Shown piece by piece: positions 45,044 through 56,899 of a stretch of 64,000 nucleotides of DNA. Numbering within the stretch: the first letter of the stretch is position 1; every line of letters starts with the position of its first letter. The notes under the pieces are model-generated. The model saw only the letters and a program-made list of their open reading frames with translations. It had not been told where the DNA came from and did not search any database. Location of the stretch: assembly GCF_030272615.1 (NCBI RefSeq), contig NC_081414.1, forward strand, positions 813,419,069 through 813,483,068, given 5' to 3'. Origin of the DNA: Cryptomeria japonica. Lineage: Eukaryota > Streptophyta > Pinopsida > Cupressales > Cupressaceae. A program made the translations under genes and the position numbers.

Positions 45044-45126
45044 ATATGTATCCTAGGACGATGCAATGCAACCTCTGCTCCACCAATACTAGATAGAAGA
45101 GAAAGTACTTTAATTTAAAGCCATCA
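44938..45126. ncRNA. miRNA-precursor-like foldback made of DRM motif I sequence
   Basis: The inner stem pairs 44985-45021 with 45044-45080: 37 positions, three mismatches and one G-U pair, with a 22-nt loop (45022-45043). Pairing resumes outside after a 7-nt bulge and extends towards 44938 and 45126. The right arm is an inverted copy of the motif I coding sequence; its complement reads SIGGAEVALHR. A small RNA cut from the right arm (around 45060-45082) would be antisense to a DRM mRNA. The shape resembles a young plant MIRNA gene born by inverted duplication of its target. Expression is not shown. Confidence 0.6.
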
Positions 45127-45280
45127 CAATAAAATGCTTCCAAGACATATATTAGGTATAAAAGGAAGCCTACCCTATCATTTGAAGGGGTTTACCTACA
45201 ATTCAAGTGATCTCTTAATTATAAAATCAATTCAATTCCAAGTGAACGTGCAATCAAGCATTCATCAAGAATTGAAGGAG
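45044..45280 (-). pseudogene. DRM motif I fragment, antisense copy 1
   Basis: The minus strand reads YVLEAFYCDGFKLKYF, then in a shifted frame SIGGAEVALHR, homologous to the sense copy at 44905-45043. Its first part forms the right arm of the foldback. The sequence 45074-45280 is repeated at 45459-45606. Confidence 0.8.
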
Positions 45281-45458
45281 AAATCAAGTTAATAAAGATA
45301 TTTAATAAAGATATCATCTTTTAAATTAAGAAATGGGCAGGAGATTAAGAATACAAACCTTCCATATTGCACACTTCAAGGTATATTAAAATCAGTTTAA
45401 AGTGTATTCATTTAGGGACCTTTCATAAAATATTCTCAACTTACATATCATAAAAGGA

Positions 45459-45606
45459 TCTGCTCCACCAATACCAGATAGAAGAGAAAGTACTTTAATT
45501 TAAAGCCATCGGGATAAAATGCTTTCAAGACATATAAAATCAAGTGATCTCTTAGTTATAAAATCAATTCAATTCCAAGTGAATAGGCAATCAAGCATTG
45601 AAGGAG
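45459..45606 (-). pseudogene. DRM motif I fragment, antisense copy 2
   Basis: This near-identical direct duplicate of 45074-45280 has internal deletions. The minus strand reads YVLKAFYPDGFK and, with a shift, KVLSLLSGIGGA, closer to intact DRM motif I (VLSLFSGIGGA) than the first copy. It too could pair with the sense copy or with a DRM mRNA. Confidence 0.8.
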
Positions 45607-45739
45607 AATTCAAGTTGGTGCAGGTGAATTTGGAAGACAAAAGGACTCAATGAAGCCATTAAAGACTTTTGAAGGTCTCAGGAGTGAAGAACCAATCAAT
45701 TATGCACATAATGAAGCCATTAAAGACAATCGTCATTAG

Positions 45740-45935
45740 CATAGATTGCAGGATATGCACAAGATGTGTTTGAAATGGATTTAGAAACTTCCAACCAAAT
45801 GTGATTAGTGAGTATAGATGTTGTAGTGCAACTACCCAGGTACACATGCATGCAAAATATGTAAGCTTAGATAAGGCACATGAACTATTTGACATAATGC
45901 CTCAAAGATCACCCAATATCCAATGACGGTTGGGA
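45740..45935 (+). pseudogene. PPR protein fragment captured in the CACTA element
   Basis: The plus frame reads VHMHAKYVSLDKAHELFDIM followed by PQRSP, close to the PLS-class PPR signature (L)VDMYAKCGSLDKAxELFDxMPQR. The upstream part (45740-45840) is in other frames and weaker. PPR proteins are organelle RNA-binding factors. Only about two motifs' worth remains, with a stop after it. Confidence 0.75.
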
Positions 45936-48900
45936 GAAAGAAAACATCAATTTTTTCATAATCTTAAATATTTCTTTATTCATCACTATAAATCTATTAT
46001 GAATATAGTCTCAATACTGCAGAAATTTATTCTATTATGAATGCAATATTTAGGGATGTAATCTTTATATTTTTTTTTTAATTAGGAAAAGGTCCTAATA
46101 CAATCCCCAACTAATTAATCTAGAGAAAGATACCACTAAAGAAAGAAATTCAATCCTCACCACTATGGTCTTGAAGGCTTTTAAGACACTTGGATTCCTA
46201 TTTTGGCCTGCTTTTCCTTGACCCTATGTTAAGATAGTAAACTAGTTTGAGAGAATCCATTGGGTGGGAAATTGTGTATGGTTGCAATTATTTTCATGCA
46301 TGGAAAGTGATTTAAAGTTTGGACCAATAGAGATAAGTATTTCTTGAACCTTCAAGGACATGTGTAGAGCACCGCATGGATGTTTCTCCATTATTGAACT
46401 CTTTGAATATGTAAGTAAATTATTTTTGGTTGATGACACAGTAAGTGTGGTATTTGTCTTTTAGATATGTTGTGGATAATATTAATCAAATATGGAATTT
46501 TTTTGATGCTATATACACTATGTTTTGGATTGAATTTAGGTAAGCGAAGAGGTAATGGAAGAATAAAAGAGGTACACAAAGGAAGAAGAGTGAAATAGGT
46601 GGTTTGGGATGGAGGTTACAAGTATATATGATAATTCGTATGGATAATTTGTTGTCTATAAAGAGGCAAATAAGCTATCACAACTTCAACATGAATGAAT
46701 GCCTCATCTACAGAAGTAAAAGGTACCTCAAATGGTTTCAAAAATTTTCAAAATAGTTATGATATACCAAATAATCAAGTGGAATATACGTTAGGTAACT
46801 AATATTATCTTCAAACTATTTATTTTGATTTTCATAATATCCTTTCCATGTGAATTTCCCTTGGTTTTAGTCCCATTTTTTCTTTATTTTATATATATTC
46901 AAAACAAAATTTATAGATGCCTCTACTTGTCTCACCACTCATTAATTGTTTCGGATTTTCATTCCATTCACCAAGGTTGGCATCTATTCTAAGACTTTGT
47001 GTCATGGCCAAGCTAAATTATTTGCCTCTAGTTTCTCTCCAATCTAGTCACCTAGTAGCATGTGAAATCTATCTCTTCCTAATTATTATTCTCTCCATCT
47101 TGTTAATGACCATTTCATTAATGAATCCTTCCTCATAATTTTGGATAAGTGAGACAATGTTAGCTCAAGGAATCTTTTCAATCCTCTTTCAAGATTCTTT
47201 CCCAAGTAATAATCTTGCATATTGGAAAATAAATTACGCTTCTATTTTTCCAAGCTACTCTTCCTTATAATGTTTAGATTTATTCTAAAGTGCTCATTGT
47301 GACTCATGTTTACTAATTTTCCTATTAGTCTCATTCCAATATCTCCTACAAAAATATGGAATGATTACATTTATATTTTATTTGTGTCTCCTAAATATCC
47401 ACAAAATTTGGAACAATAATACAATTTTTCAATAATACTATGAGCATCACTTTGCTGAAATGAGTACTAAGTGATCCATTCTTATGAGGGGTTCATGTAA
47501 ACTACTCATGAGAATGGGTCAACTTGACTCTAAAACTATGCAAGTGAATCTTGATATAAATATCTTAGTATGAAAGTCTTGTGAAAACACTCATTCTTCT
47601 AGCATTGAAAGTTGTGAGAGAGTTATTAAGGGGATTCTCGTGTGTATAGATTCAATGTATAAGTTCAAGATAGATTTTGAGGTGATATTTCTTTCCTTTC
47701 GGTACATCTATCTTTAAATTGGATGTTCTTTTGCCTTCATGGTACGGAATAAGTAATTTTTATGTGGGTTCCTTTTTTCATTTTTGGATTATTAAGGAAA
47801 ACATAGTTTGTGAAGAGGAGGTTTTGCTTGTTATCTTATAAAAAAATAGGGTATTAGCTATTATAATAAATGATAGACAAAACAATGTCCTCTAAGGCTG
47901 TTGAAAAGAAATATCTATATGATGGATTCTCTTCCCAATTTATCTTCAAAGTTATTTAGTAAATATTTGGGAAACCAAAATAGGGTATGTTGATTTGCAA
48001 AGGAAGAACTAAATCTCCCAAGCTTGTTCCAACAACCATAAAATTTTATGATTGGGATGCAAGGGAGATTAGTGGATTTGATGGGTTGGCTTTGGCTAGA
48101 TTCACCTAAGACAATTGATGATTTATTAGGCATTGTTGCGTCGATGCATTGTTAAGGTTATTATGGTTGATTATCAAAGCTAGTGGGATTCAAATATAGA
48201 GGCATGTTTAAGATAATTCTTATCATTGGTTGGTTAATAAAAATATGGTTTCAAGATTGATGCACAAACATATTAGAAGGGCACTTTTATGATGTATGTG
48301 AAATAATCACATTATTAATCAAAATAATAGGCAATCTATAGGCAAGAATACTCCATATATAGATATTCTATATGAGGGACATGACTAATTCCACAAACTA
48401 TAAGATTGACTAGGCTTTTCTCATTAGTGGAATCATATAATAGCTAGTGTGTATTGTTGGCTAGATGCATGAATTTGTAGTTTCCATAAAACTAAGAAAT
48501 GATAATGTTTCTAAGTACAAACCAAGTGGGAACTATGGACCCACTAATCTTATTTGTAACCACTCGCCATGACTATATTATGATAACTCTCTTATTGATA
48601 ATAGAGAGTATCTAATACATTTATTAAGACCCTGATTATGGTCATGGTAAACCACACAAAGAATGACTTCCATAGGAGGCTAAGAAGGTGATCCATGAAC
48701 AAGAGTTTGTTTCATTCAATCCTTAACAAGCATGACAAATAACCGAAGAGTACTCGTACTCAAACTTCTGCACCCATTTTCAAAATTTAGAGATAGGTTA
48801 ATCTGGGTAGGGAGAGCTTGATCTCCATTGAGTGAGGATGCCAAGAATATCTTTGATATAGATTTAAAAAATGGGATTAAACCAGGGCTCAAGGACCCAT

Positions 48901-48960
48901 CTACACAATAGCAATCATATGACAAGAGTAACCACTACCATGAGATATGAAACTTAAAAC
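45936..48960. other. CACTA interior without recognised genes
   Basis: AT-rich sequence with only short frames. No transposase (TnpA/TnpD-like) similarity was noticed on either strand. Confidence 0.4.
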
Positions 48961-48980
48961 AATGTGACAAAGATATTACT

Positions 48981-49166
48981 ATGTATAACTTGAGAGCATT
49001 CAGAATTATACCCTTATTTGATCCAAGGGGTTATATGGAGGGGAAGATAGTGAGAAAGTATGTTTATGTGACTAATTTAGAGATTTTTTTGGAAAATTTT
49101 GCCAAAAAATCTCAATTTAGAGAAAGTGATTATTGTACTACCTTACTTTGTTTTATCTTAGCTTGA
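48981..49166 (+). pseudogene. Fragment related to the element B ORF
   Basis: The frame reads FDPRGYMEGKIVRKY, matching FDPYGYMEETVARKYGHEFQ of the element B ORF (27222-27280), with weaker similarity on both sides (NLRAFRIIPL against SFTFFALREN). It shows that the ORF family has spread or been captured separately. Confidence 0.6.
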
Positions 49167-49199
49167 AAAAAAAAGTCTAGTTTAGATTATTTTCCTATA

Positions 49200-50890
49200 A
49201 AGAAAAATGCTCTAACAATATTGTTATCAAATGCAAATATTTAGAAGCTATTCCATATGATATTCTTGATAAAACCATTTCCTTTATAGAATCTAGAAAG
49301 GTAAATATTTTAAGATTTGACTATGGAGATAGCCACCCAAGATCTAGAGGTCTAATGGAAAGCACAACAAAATGAGAAGATCAATATGACACAAATAAAC
49401 TATATTCCTATCAATGAATGCAAGTTTACAATATGAATGAATGAGATTATAAATAGAACCCCTTGATTATATAGGTCAAGATGAGACATGTAGGATATCA
49501 TAAGATTATGAAAGTATCTTAATCTTATGATATGAGACATAAAGTGATAAGCATCCTATGTATACCTTAAGTAAACTTAAATGATAAGGCATAAAAATGA
49601 CCTAATAGTGGAAGTAGCTAGGTAATATCCCTATTACACCAACAATTATTGCTACTTGTTCTTTGATTCATCTCATTGATATGGCTCAAATTGAAATAAT
49701 TCATTTCATCAATCAGAACAAATATATTCAAAATTTTACTAAGCAATAAAACAAGTCTCGTGATCCTTACTTTCCTTAAACCGGCCCCTTTGGTTGCTAG
49801 CCCTTTACTCACAAGCATTACTCTCACAAAAAATACAAACTCATTTTTTTGTAAGTGATCCTTTAATCATCATCATTTTCATGCTCCAAACACACTTACC
49901 TTTGCAAGTGCAAGTATCCCAAGCCTCGATCCAAAATAATAATCTACTATATTTGCAACAAGCTTTGCCACATCACTTCAAATTGCTCTTGTAAGAACAC
50001 AATTGTTAAAATAGTCTACATGACTAATGCAATATCATGGAGGGGTGTAGTAGAAGAAGACATATATCTCTATAAACAATATGACTTTTTTGAATTTGTT
50101 CTCAAAGATCAATGATGAAAATAATGAAGATGGGGTTTTTAGTATGATATATGAATTAACTGAACTACATACTATAAGAATGAATAGGTCTCAAGAAGAT
50201 CAAGGAAGTAGAGGAAAGAGGATCTCCCTATACTAGTAACACATTTAGAGGAAGGTAAATCACAATCTTCTTTTAAAACTTTTATAGTGACTCTACAAGC
50301 TGGTACTAGACCTTTCCTAATTTCTTTCAAATTAGTAAACTAATGAAGATATGACTGTTCTTTAGGGAACATCTAAGAACCAGTAGGAAACACCAACACA
50401 TATATATCCATATAAATTGAGAAACAACAGCTCATCTAGGCTTTCGTAGTTATTTCTCAGTTATGGACAGCAATAGTATATGTATAGGTTTAAAGTTTAA
50501 ATCCTTGTCCGTGGAAGTATTTTGATTTAAAGTTTAAGCAATGAGTTGTCCCATATGCATCCCATAGTTGTGGTCTAAAAGGTTACAATGGAATGGTAAT
50601 GGGAGACACTCATGACAGTATGACCCAATTGCCAAATTCGTCCAGCAAAACAAGGTCGTCTATTACTCCACTAGACATGTGATTAAGTTGTAGCATAACA
50701 ATTATAGGCGACATTCAAGTGTGACTCGATTTATAAATATTCAAGAATGTGATCAAAGCATTGTTTTTACTGCATTAAAGTTGGCCTCACCAAGCAAAAC
50801 CAAATAAGTGCATACAAAATTATCAGATAAACTATGCATCACAATGACACACCATCCATGCCATGCCAATATTTTTCAGTTTATGATCAC
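49200..50890. other. CACTA interior without recognised genes
   Basis: AT-rich sequence without convincing coding similarity or notable repeats. Confidence 0.4.
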
Positions 50891-50949
50891 TATTTTCATA
50901 GAAAACTCAAAAAAATGGAACAATATGATTCGCGTGAATAAAATAATGG

Positions 50950-51230
50950 AAGGGATTGAAATGAGGGCAACCTTGTAATTTGACAGGGTGGTAAATCTCT
51001 AGAGCTTCCAGCAATCTTAGTTCTAGCTCTACTTGGGGCAGTTCCTTGGGAAGTGACCAATGATCTTCCCCCCATGATTAAACCCACAGGTTCGCTACAG
51101 AGCAGTAACACCAGTAGCATATCCATAACCAGTAGCATCATAGGCGGCATCATATAGAATATATCCAGAAGTAGAAGAAGCAAGCACAGTAGCTAAGGCA
51201 GAAGCACCAGCATAAAAGCTCGGTCAACTT
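50950..51230 (-). pseudogene. Possible captured zinc-knuckle/Tyr-Gly-rich protein fragment
   Basis: The minus strand reads GASALATVLASSTSGYI, YDAAYDATGYGYATGVTAL, a stop, then CGFNHGGKIIGHFPRNCPK. The end resembles a CCHC zinc knuckle (C-x2-C-x4-H-x4-C) with the second Cys changed to His and an extra residue. Tyr/Ala/Gly-rich sequence before a knuckle is common in plant RNA-binding proteins. Identification is tentative. Confidence 0.35.
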
Positions 51231-51564
51231 CAGTTGTTGGTGTCATCTCACTCCAGCCAAAGGAGGGAGCTATAGGGCTATAGATAGCATTATAGACCAT
51301 ACACTCCAAACACCGTACTAAAAAACCAACCAAATAGTCGGGGACTTACTAGATGCAGAGCGGATGGACCAGAGCATAGATACAGGCACGAGACTAAGGC
51401 ACTTCCCCTCCACACCGACACCAGCCCTTGACTCCGCCTTTGCCTTTGCTGGCTCAAATGCTTCTTCCTTCACGGAAAGGCACCGATCGATGATATCGGG
51501 ACGAATGAGAGGCGGGATTTTGTAAAGAGGCGGGATTTATGAAATGACTTTTCTTTTTTTTTAA

Positions 51565-51783
51565 GGTAATGCACACGGTCGTCGGAATTTCGACGAACGT
51601 GGGTAGTTTTTCTTAAAAAACCCTAATGTCATTGCCAATTCCTTCTACGTCGAAACCAAATGTTGAATTATTGTCGGAATTCCGACGAAATCGAGCATTT
51701 TTTCAAAAAAAAATCAAGTTTGATCACAATATACCTTCTCCGTCGGAAACCTCCGTCGGAATTTTAAGCTAAATGTATTAGTG
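51565..51783 (+). repeat. CACTA right terminal and subterminal repeats
   Basis: Copies of GTCGTCGGAATTTCGACGA (51580-51598), GTCGGAATTCCGACGAAA (51674-51691) and CCGTCGGAA (51740-51760) precede the inverted terminus TGTATTAGTG. They mirror the left end. Confidence 0.85.
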
Positions 51784-52659
51784 TAGATGATGAAAATGTT
51801 CCTCCCCAATCTTCCAAAAAGGATAAGCTTGATAAAGGAAAGGAGATTGTCATTTCCCATGATACTCCTTCTTCGTCTACAAATCCTTTTTCTTTCTCCT
51901 TACACATCAAATTTCAAATAAATTCATGATCTTGTTCCTCCATCTAGTCAATTGCAACATTCTTATAGTCGTGGCTTTCATATAATAACAAAACAAGGTT
52001 TTAAAAGACAAGGAATCGGGAAATTTGAGCATGGAATTCGTGTCCCTATAAATCCTCCCACACAAACTACTACAAGAGGCCTCAGAAGTGGTACCCCTCT
52101 TTCTATGGACGAACTCCTTAGGCTCCAAAACTTTAAAGATTATCTCCAAAAAACAACAAATCAAAAGAGCCTTTAAGAATGCTTCTTCTTCAAAGCGTCC
52201 TTTTTGTTCATTTCACCAAACCCATGATCACAATGCTGATGATTGCCCTATTTTTCAAAAATTTATTCGGGATGGCATAGATAGTGGCAAAATTAGAAGT
52301 GTGGATAATAAACCTTCTTCTCCTAACAAACCCTCTCCTTTATGTCAAGACTATATTTACCGACCTGATAGAATAATTGCAAGAATATATTGGAGATTGA
52401 AATAGGACAAGAACATTTCCTTTCCTCCTCAAAATAAAAACAAAAATCTTAAGCAAGTGAAAGGTATTGAATACTGCATTTTTCATGATTTATATTCACA
52501 TTCTCTTGGAAAATGTTATGCATTTAAGAAATTTGTTCAACTGCAATATGATCTTGCACAAATTTGTCTCACAACAGATCTAGTTGTATTTCTTGGTAAA
52601 AACATAGCGCCTTGGCACTTCTTTTCCCTTCATGTCGCTCTTCACCCTATGATATAACT

Positions 52660-55089
52660 AGCCCATTTAACGGGAGCTCTTTATCATTTGTGGTGGTATT
52701 GCTTCAATTTTACATACTTTGGGGTAGAAACATGAAGTCCATTTTCCTTCTTCTTTCTATCCACTTGCCTCTATCTTTGTGCATTATTCATTACCGAATC
52801 TCTTTTCTAGCATAAGAATAATTCCTATTTGAGCATATAATTTTTCTTGGGTTTCTTTATTGAAGAGAAGTTTCTTTAATGGATAGTGTTATTGTTCTCT
52901 TTTTTTCATTCTCTTGGAAAATGTCTATTTTCTATGGTTGCCATTATTCTCAGAGCATGATATGCCTCCTTGCATGTAATGATCTCTCGAGACATGCATA
53001 TTCCTTCCTTTGGAGAATTTGTTCCATTAGGAAGGCATTTCACTTGAAAATAAACACCATTGGAAAATGTATACCCCTTTTTCCCCTTGTCCTTGTTACT
53101 TAGGGGCAAGGATTTTCTCTCTTATCTCTTTCTCTTCATCTCATCACTATTTTCTTTAGGGGCTGAATTTTTTATAATGGTATGATTTCATGATTAATCC
53201 CCCTAGGGTAATATGTGATGCTTTATCTCTTTTCCTTTCGAAGATTACCACTTCTTGAGATGTGTATTTTACATATACTAATCACTTTTATTGCATGCAA
53301 GTACATCGTGCATTTGATTATGTTAATCTATCTCTAGAAGATTGTGTAAGTTCTTCTCATTGTCCCTACACTTGAGGGGGCAATGATCTCTCTCTCTCTC
53401 TCTCTTTCCCTAGGAATCCACTTTTCCCTATTTTACAGATGGTGTGAGTTATATTACTTTATGTCATTCCTTGTGCACAGTTGTTGGGTGTTGGCTCAAC
53501 GATTTTCTCTTATACAAGAGGTGTAAGTCCTTGACTACAACCTCTTTCACACTTGGTAATGTACATCTATGATAAATTCACCCATCCCTCTGGGGGCTAA
53601 AAGTGAGTCATCCCTCATCAAGGATCCCTTTCACCTAGCAATAGGAGGAAGGATTGAATTCTTGTTCTCTTCTGCGCTTCATTCTAGAAGATGTCATATT
53701 TGTCTAAGACAACTCCTCTTGGAGGAAGATGTCTTTTTGAACAAATATCTCTTCTCCTCCAAGGATCACCTTTACACTTACAACACGATATCTCATTTCA
53801 GCTATCCTATCCTTGCTTGAAGAGTGTTCCCTCTCTTGCGTGAATTTATTGAATTGTTGCATTGTGGATATCTTCTTTGTGATGAAGGAAGGTATCCTTG
53901 TTTTACTTTCCTTAAGATGTCAACATTAACCCATGTTGACATCTTAAGGGGGGGCAGCCACACTTTGTACCATACTTCTCTCGTGCATTATACAATGGGA
54001 CATTCTTGGAACCAGATGGCGACCTCTTAGAGAAAGGTGTCATCACTTTTCTTGTACAGTGGGACATTCTTGGAACCAGAGGGAAGCCTCTTAGAGAAAG
54101 ATGTTGTCATTTTTTTCTTGTACAATAGGTCATTCTTGAAACCAGAGAACAAACCCTTAGAGCGAGATGACGCTACTTTTTCCTGGCGCAATGGGGCACT
54201 CTTCAAACCAGAGCACAGACTCTTAGAGAGAGATATCTTCACTTCTTCTTTTTATACAATGGGCCATTCTCAGAACCAGAGCACAAACTCTTAGAGCGAG
54301 ATGATGCTACTTTTCTCTTATGTAGGGTGATTATTCTTGGAACACGAGCACAAACTCTTAGAAAGAGATATCACACCTTTCTTGACACTTGTACTATATA
54401 TTCTATACATGTTATTGCATACTCAGGCATAGAATCCTATGAGACACTTCAAATCTCACTTGCACACACGTGTTGGAGGTTGGGTGGAACTAACAGTGTT
54501 CCCACTCTCCTCCCTTAAAATGGATCACCTAGATAGACTTTGGGGGCTAGTTTTCCGTGTCCTCCTCTCCATGGATCACCTAGTTTTAGGGGCGAGATGC
54601 CCATGCTTTCTCTCTTGTTCTCCTTTCTTCTCATGGATCATCGAAGTGTGTATTCATGTCCTCTCTCTCTTTCCTCTCATGAACCCATAGTTTTTCTATT
54701 GATGGTTCATGGATGATGTCAACTTTTCTCTTTTATGTGATCCCTTGTGTTTATGTGATGGCATTGGTCTTTGTGTCCTAATTAGTTGTTGAGACATCTA
54801 AGTATCGAGGTCTTTTTGGCTAGTTGGTTTGTCGTCATGTGTCTTATGTTTGTCGTGTGTCTTTTGCGCTTTGTTTTTGTTGTGTGTGTCTTGTTCCTTT
54901 TTGTTTGGTGTGGTCTTGCATATGTTTGAGTGAGTTAAGATCCTAGGATTGGGGGCTTTTGCTCCTCAATAATAGTGACATCTTATACTCCTTGTGGTAT
55001 TGCTCTGCTTCTCTCATCTTCATCTCTATTTCTTCTACTTTATTGGTAGTATTGGCATAAGTCGTACTCCCGCTAAAGTGTGGGCTAAA
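52660..55089. other. Element F internal non-coding region, copy 1
   Basis: Several short frames, a (CT)n run at 53389-53406 and the 66-bp tandem array (about 53985-54365) are present. The region is collinear with 58320-60773. No pol domains are seen. Confidence 0.6.
53985..54365 (+). repeat. 66-bp tandem repeat array, element F copy 1
   Basis: About six units of roughly 60-66 bp share TGGGACATTCTTGGAACCAG, then a GA-rich part with CTCTTAGAG(A/C)(A/G)AGAT and a T-rich part. In one frame they give a 22-residue periodic peptide (FLEPEGSLLEKD-type), probably incidental. Confidence 0.85.
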
Positions 55090-56244
55090 TGTAGTATCAT
55101 AAAATTGCGACCCTAGCAATTTTAACCACATTTGAGGTCCTCACCTTGGCGACAACATCCTCCTTCCTAACCAAGACCCCTTTCCTGCATTTTCACCATT
55201 GAAACCCTCCTTGTCTAGGCTTTATTTCTACCTTAGACCCTGTCTGAGCCCCAAAATAGGGTAGGACAGGGGCGTGGCGCCCCTTTCCCTACCTCTCAGG
55301 GTCTCCCTATGTAGGGTATGCCCGGTCCCCTATGCATAATTTGATCCTTGGGGTTTGCATTTCCTCTTTGTTGGCCTTCAATGATTGAAAATTTATCCTT
55401 GAGACATGTATAAAAGGAGATTCAATTCCCTCATTTAGGAGGAGGTGATACAAAAGAAAGATAAAGATAACAATCGAAATTCAAGAAGAAGGTCTTCATT
55501 ATCAAGCATTCAAGCAATCAAGTCTTCTTCATTCATCCATGGGAGCAATATTACAACATCCATTTGCAAGCATGTGTGTTTGTTAGGGTTTTGTCATGTT
55601 ACATGTCATTTCATGCAACACTTGTGATTACATTCAAGAAGCAAAGCAATCATCATCGACAAATTGTAGATATACAAGGTATACAATTCCATTATTTACA
55701 TTTCAGCATTTGCAATTACTTTCTTTCAAGGTTGATTCCTCAACCAAGGTTTGACTGAGGCAAACCCCTGTTCGCAACCCTTCTTCCCTTCTTTTTTGTG
55801 TGTAGGTTGTCATTCCAGGTTTGGGCTTCATTTGCAGTGACAAAAGAAACTTTTCATTTTGCGGATTTTGTGGAGGACCGTGTACACTATCGCCACGATC
55901 CCGATGACTTTTCTCCAAATTTGTAGGGTAGATCCATATCAATCTAGTTAGCTTAGATTCAAAGTTACAATGCAATCCCAAACTGGTAGGTCCTCATTTC
56001 ACTCAATTTCTCCCTTTGTTCCACATAGTCAACAAGTTAACTTTCCTATTTACAAAAGAGGGCAAAACACACTTCAACCCTTGCAATCCACTTGGAATTA
56101 ACATCCTTGTCTCTCTTGGATTTGGATCTAGTGGATTCAAGCCGCTCTTTTGAATGTAAATTTCCCCCAAGTGAAAATCATCCTAGTGACTTCCTTTCTC
56201 TCTCCTAGGTGGGGAGTCACTTGGGTTCAATTTTCCACTTTATA
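55090..56244 (+). repeat. Element F LTR 2 (shared middle LTR)
   Basis: It starts TGTAGTATCATAAAATTG and ends CCACTTTATA (CA mutated to TA). TATA box TATAAAAG at 55409-55416. It serves as 3' LTR of the first unit and 5' LTR of the second. Confidence 0.85.
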
Positions 56245-56899
56245 TTTTAGTGAACTCGACGTCTTACACATTGATTTTGATTTCTCATTATTAGATCTGA
56301 TTACTTGATATTTCAAATTAAAATTTTAATTTCCAAGTTTGATCTATTTGCCAATTTCAGAGGTTAATGGCATAGAAACCCCATTTTTTCATTTTGAGAA
56401 AATTAAGCTTGTGAATTGTAAAATGTTAATTACTTGTTTCAGATCTAATTTCTATTTCAAAATTGCAATTCAAATCTGTCTCTTTATTATGAAAATTCAG
56501 TGGTTAAATCATAAAACTCTAATTTTTAGAATTCTTTTATTTTCGACCTTTGACTGCATTTTTGATCGATCTAGACATCTCCAAATCGGTCGTGTTTTTG
56601 GATTCCGCATTAAAATTATAATTTCTATCATCCATGTTTTGAAAAATGTTTGTCGAACTGTGTGCACTTTCGCCACGGTCCTCAGCTTTTTTCCCAAAAT
56701 TTTGGGAGACAGAATTGGCTGTATTTTTCTACTCAAATCCAGAACATCGACGTACTTTATCAATTTGAACACCCTTTAAGGTCAAAAACAAATTCAAATT
56801 TCATCACATTCAAATCTTACATTGATTTTAATAAAAAAGGTCCTAATTTTAGATCTTCTTTTCTAGCAAATTTAGATTTCAATTAAGAGACTTTCAATG

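Larger units (their letters stand above)
41909..51783 (+). mobile_element. Pack-type CACTA (En/Spm) DNA transposon carrying DRM methyltransferase fragments
   Basis: It begins CACTAGTACATTTGGG and ends with the inverted CACTAATACATTTAGC, flanked by the 3-bp duplication TAG (41906-41908 and 51784-51786). Element F internal copy 2 (57484-57490) is the uninterrupted site. Subterminal regions contain repeated GTCGGAATTCCGAC palindromes. No transposase frame was found, so it is non-autonomous. The interior carries DRM methyltransferase pieces in both orientations, a PPR fragment, a piece related to the element B ORF and a zinc-knuckle fragment. Confidence 0.92.
41317..52660 (+). pseudogene. Element F gag-like gene, copy 1 (split by the CACTA transposon)
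   Basis: The 5' part (41317-41908) has the same N-terminal region as copy 2 and is cut after ITKNELL. The 3' part resumes at 51784. It contains two zinc-knuckle-like motifs of type C-x2-H-x4-H-x4-C: CSFHQTHDHNADDC and CIFHDLYSHSLGKC. Compared with copy 2 there is one extra A in the run near 52149-52154, which shifts the frame at YLQK, and in-frame stops occur near 51928 and 52402. No pol follows. Confidence 0.8.

Noticed and set aside
53985-54365. 22-residue periodic peptides on both strands as a repeat protein
   Set aside because: They arise from a 66-bp non-coding tandem array, occur in both directions and lack conserved starts or flanking coding sequence.
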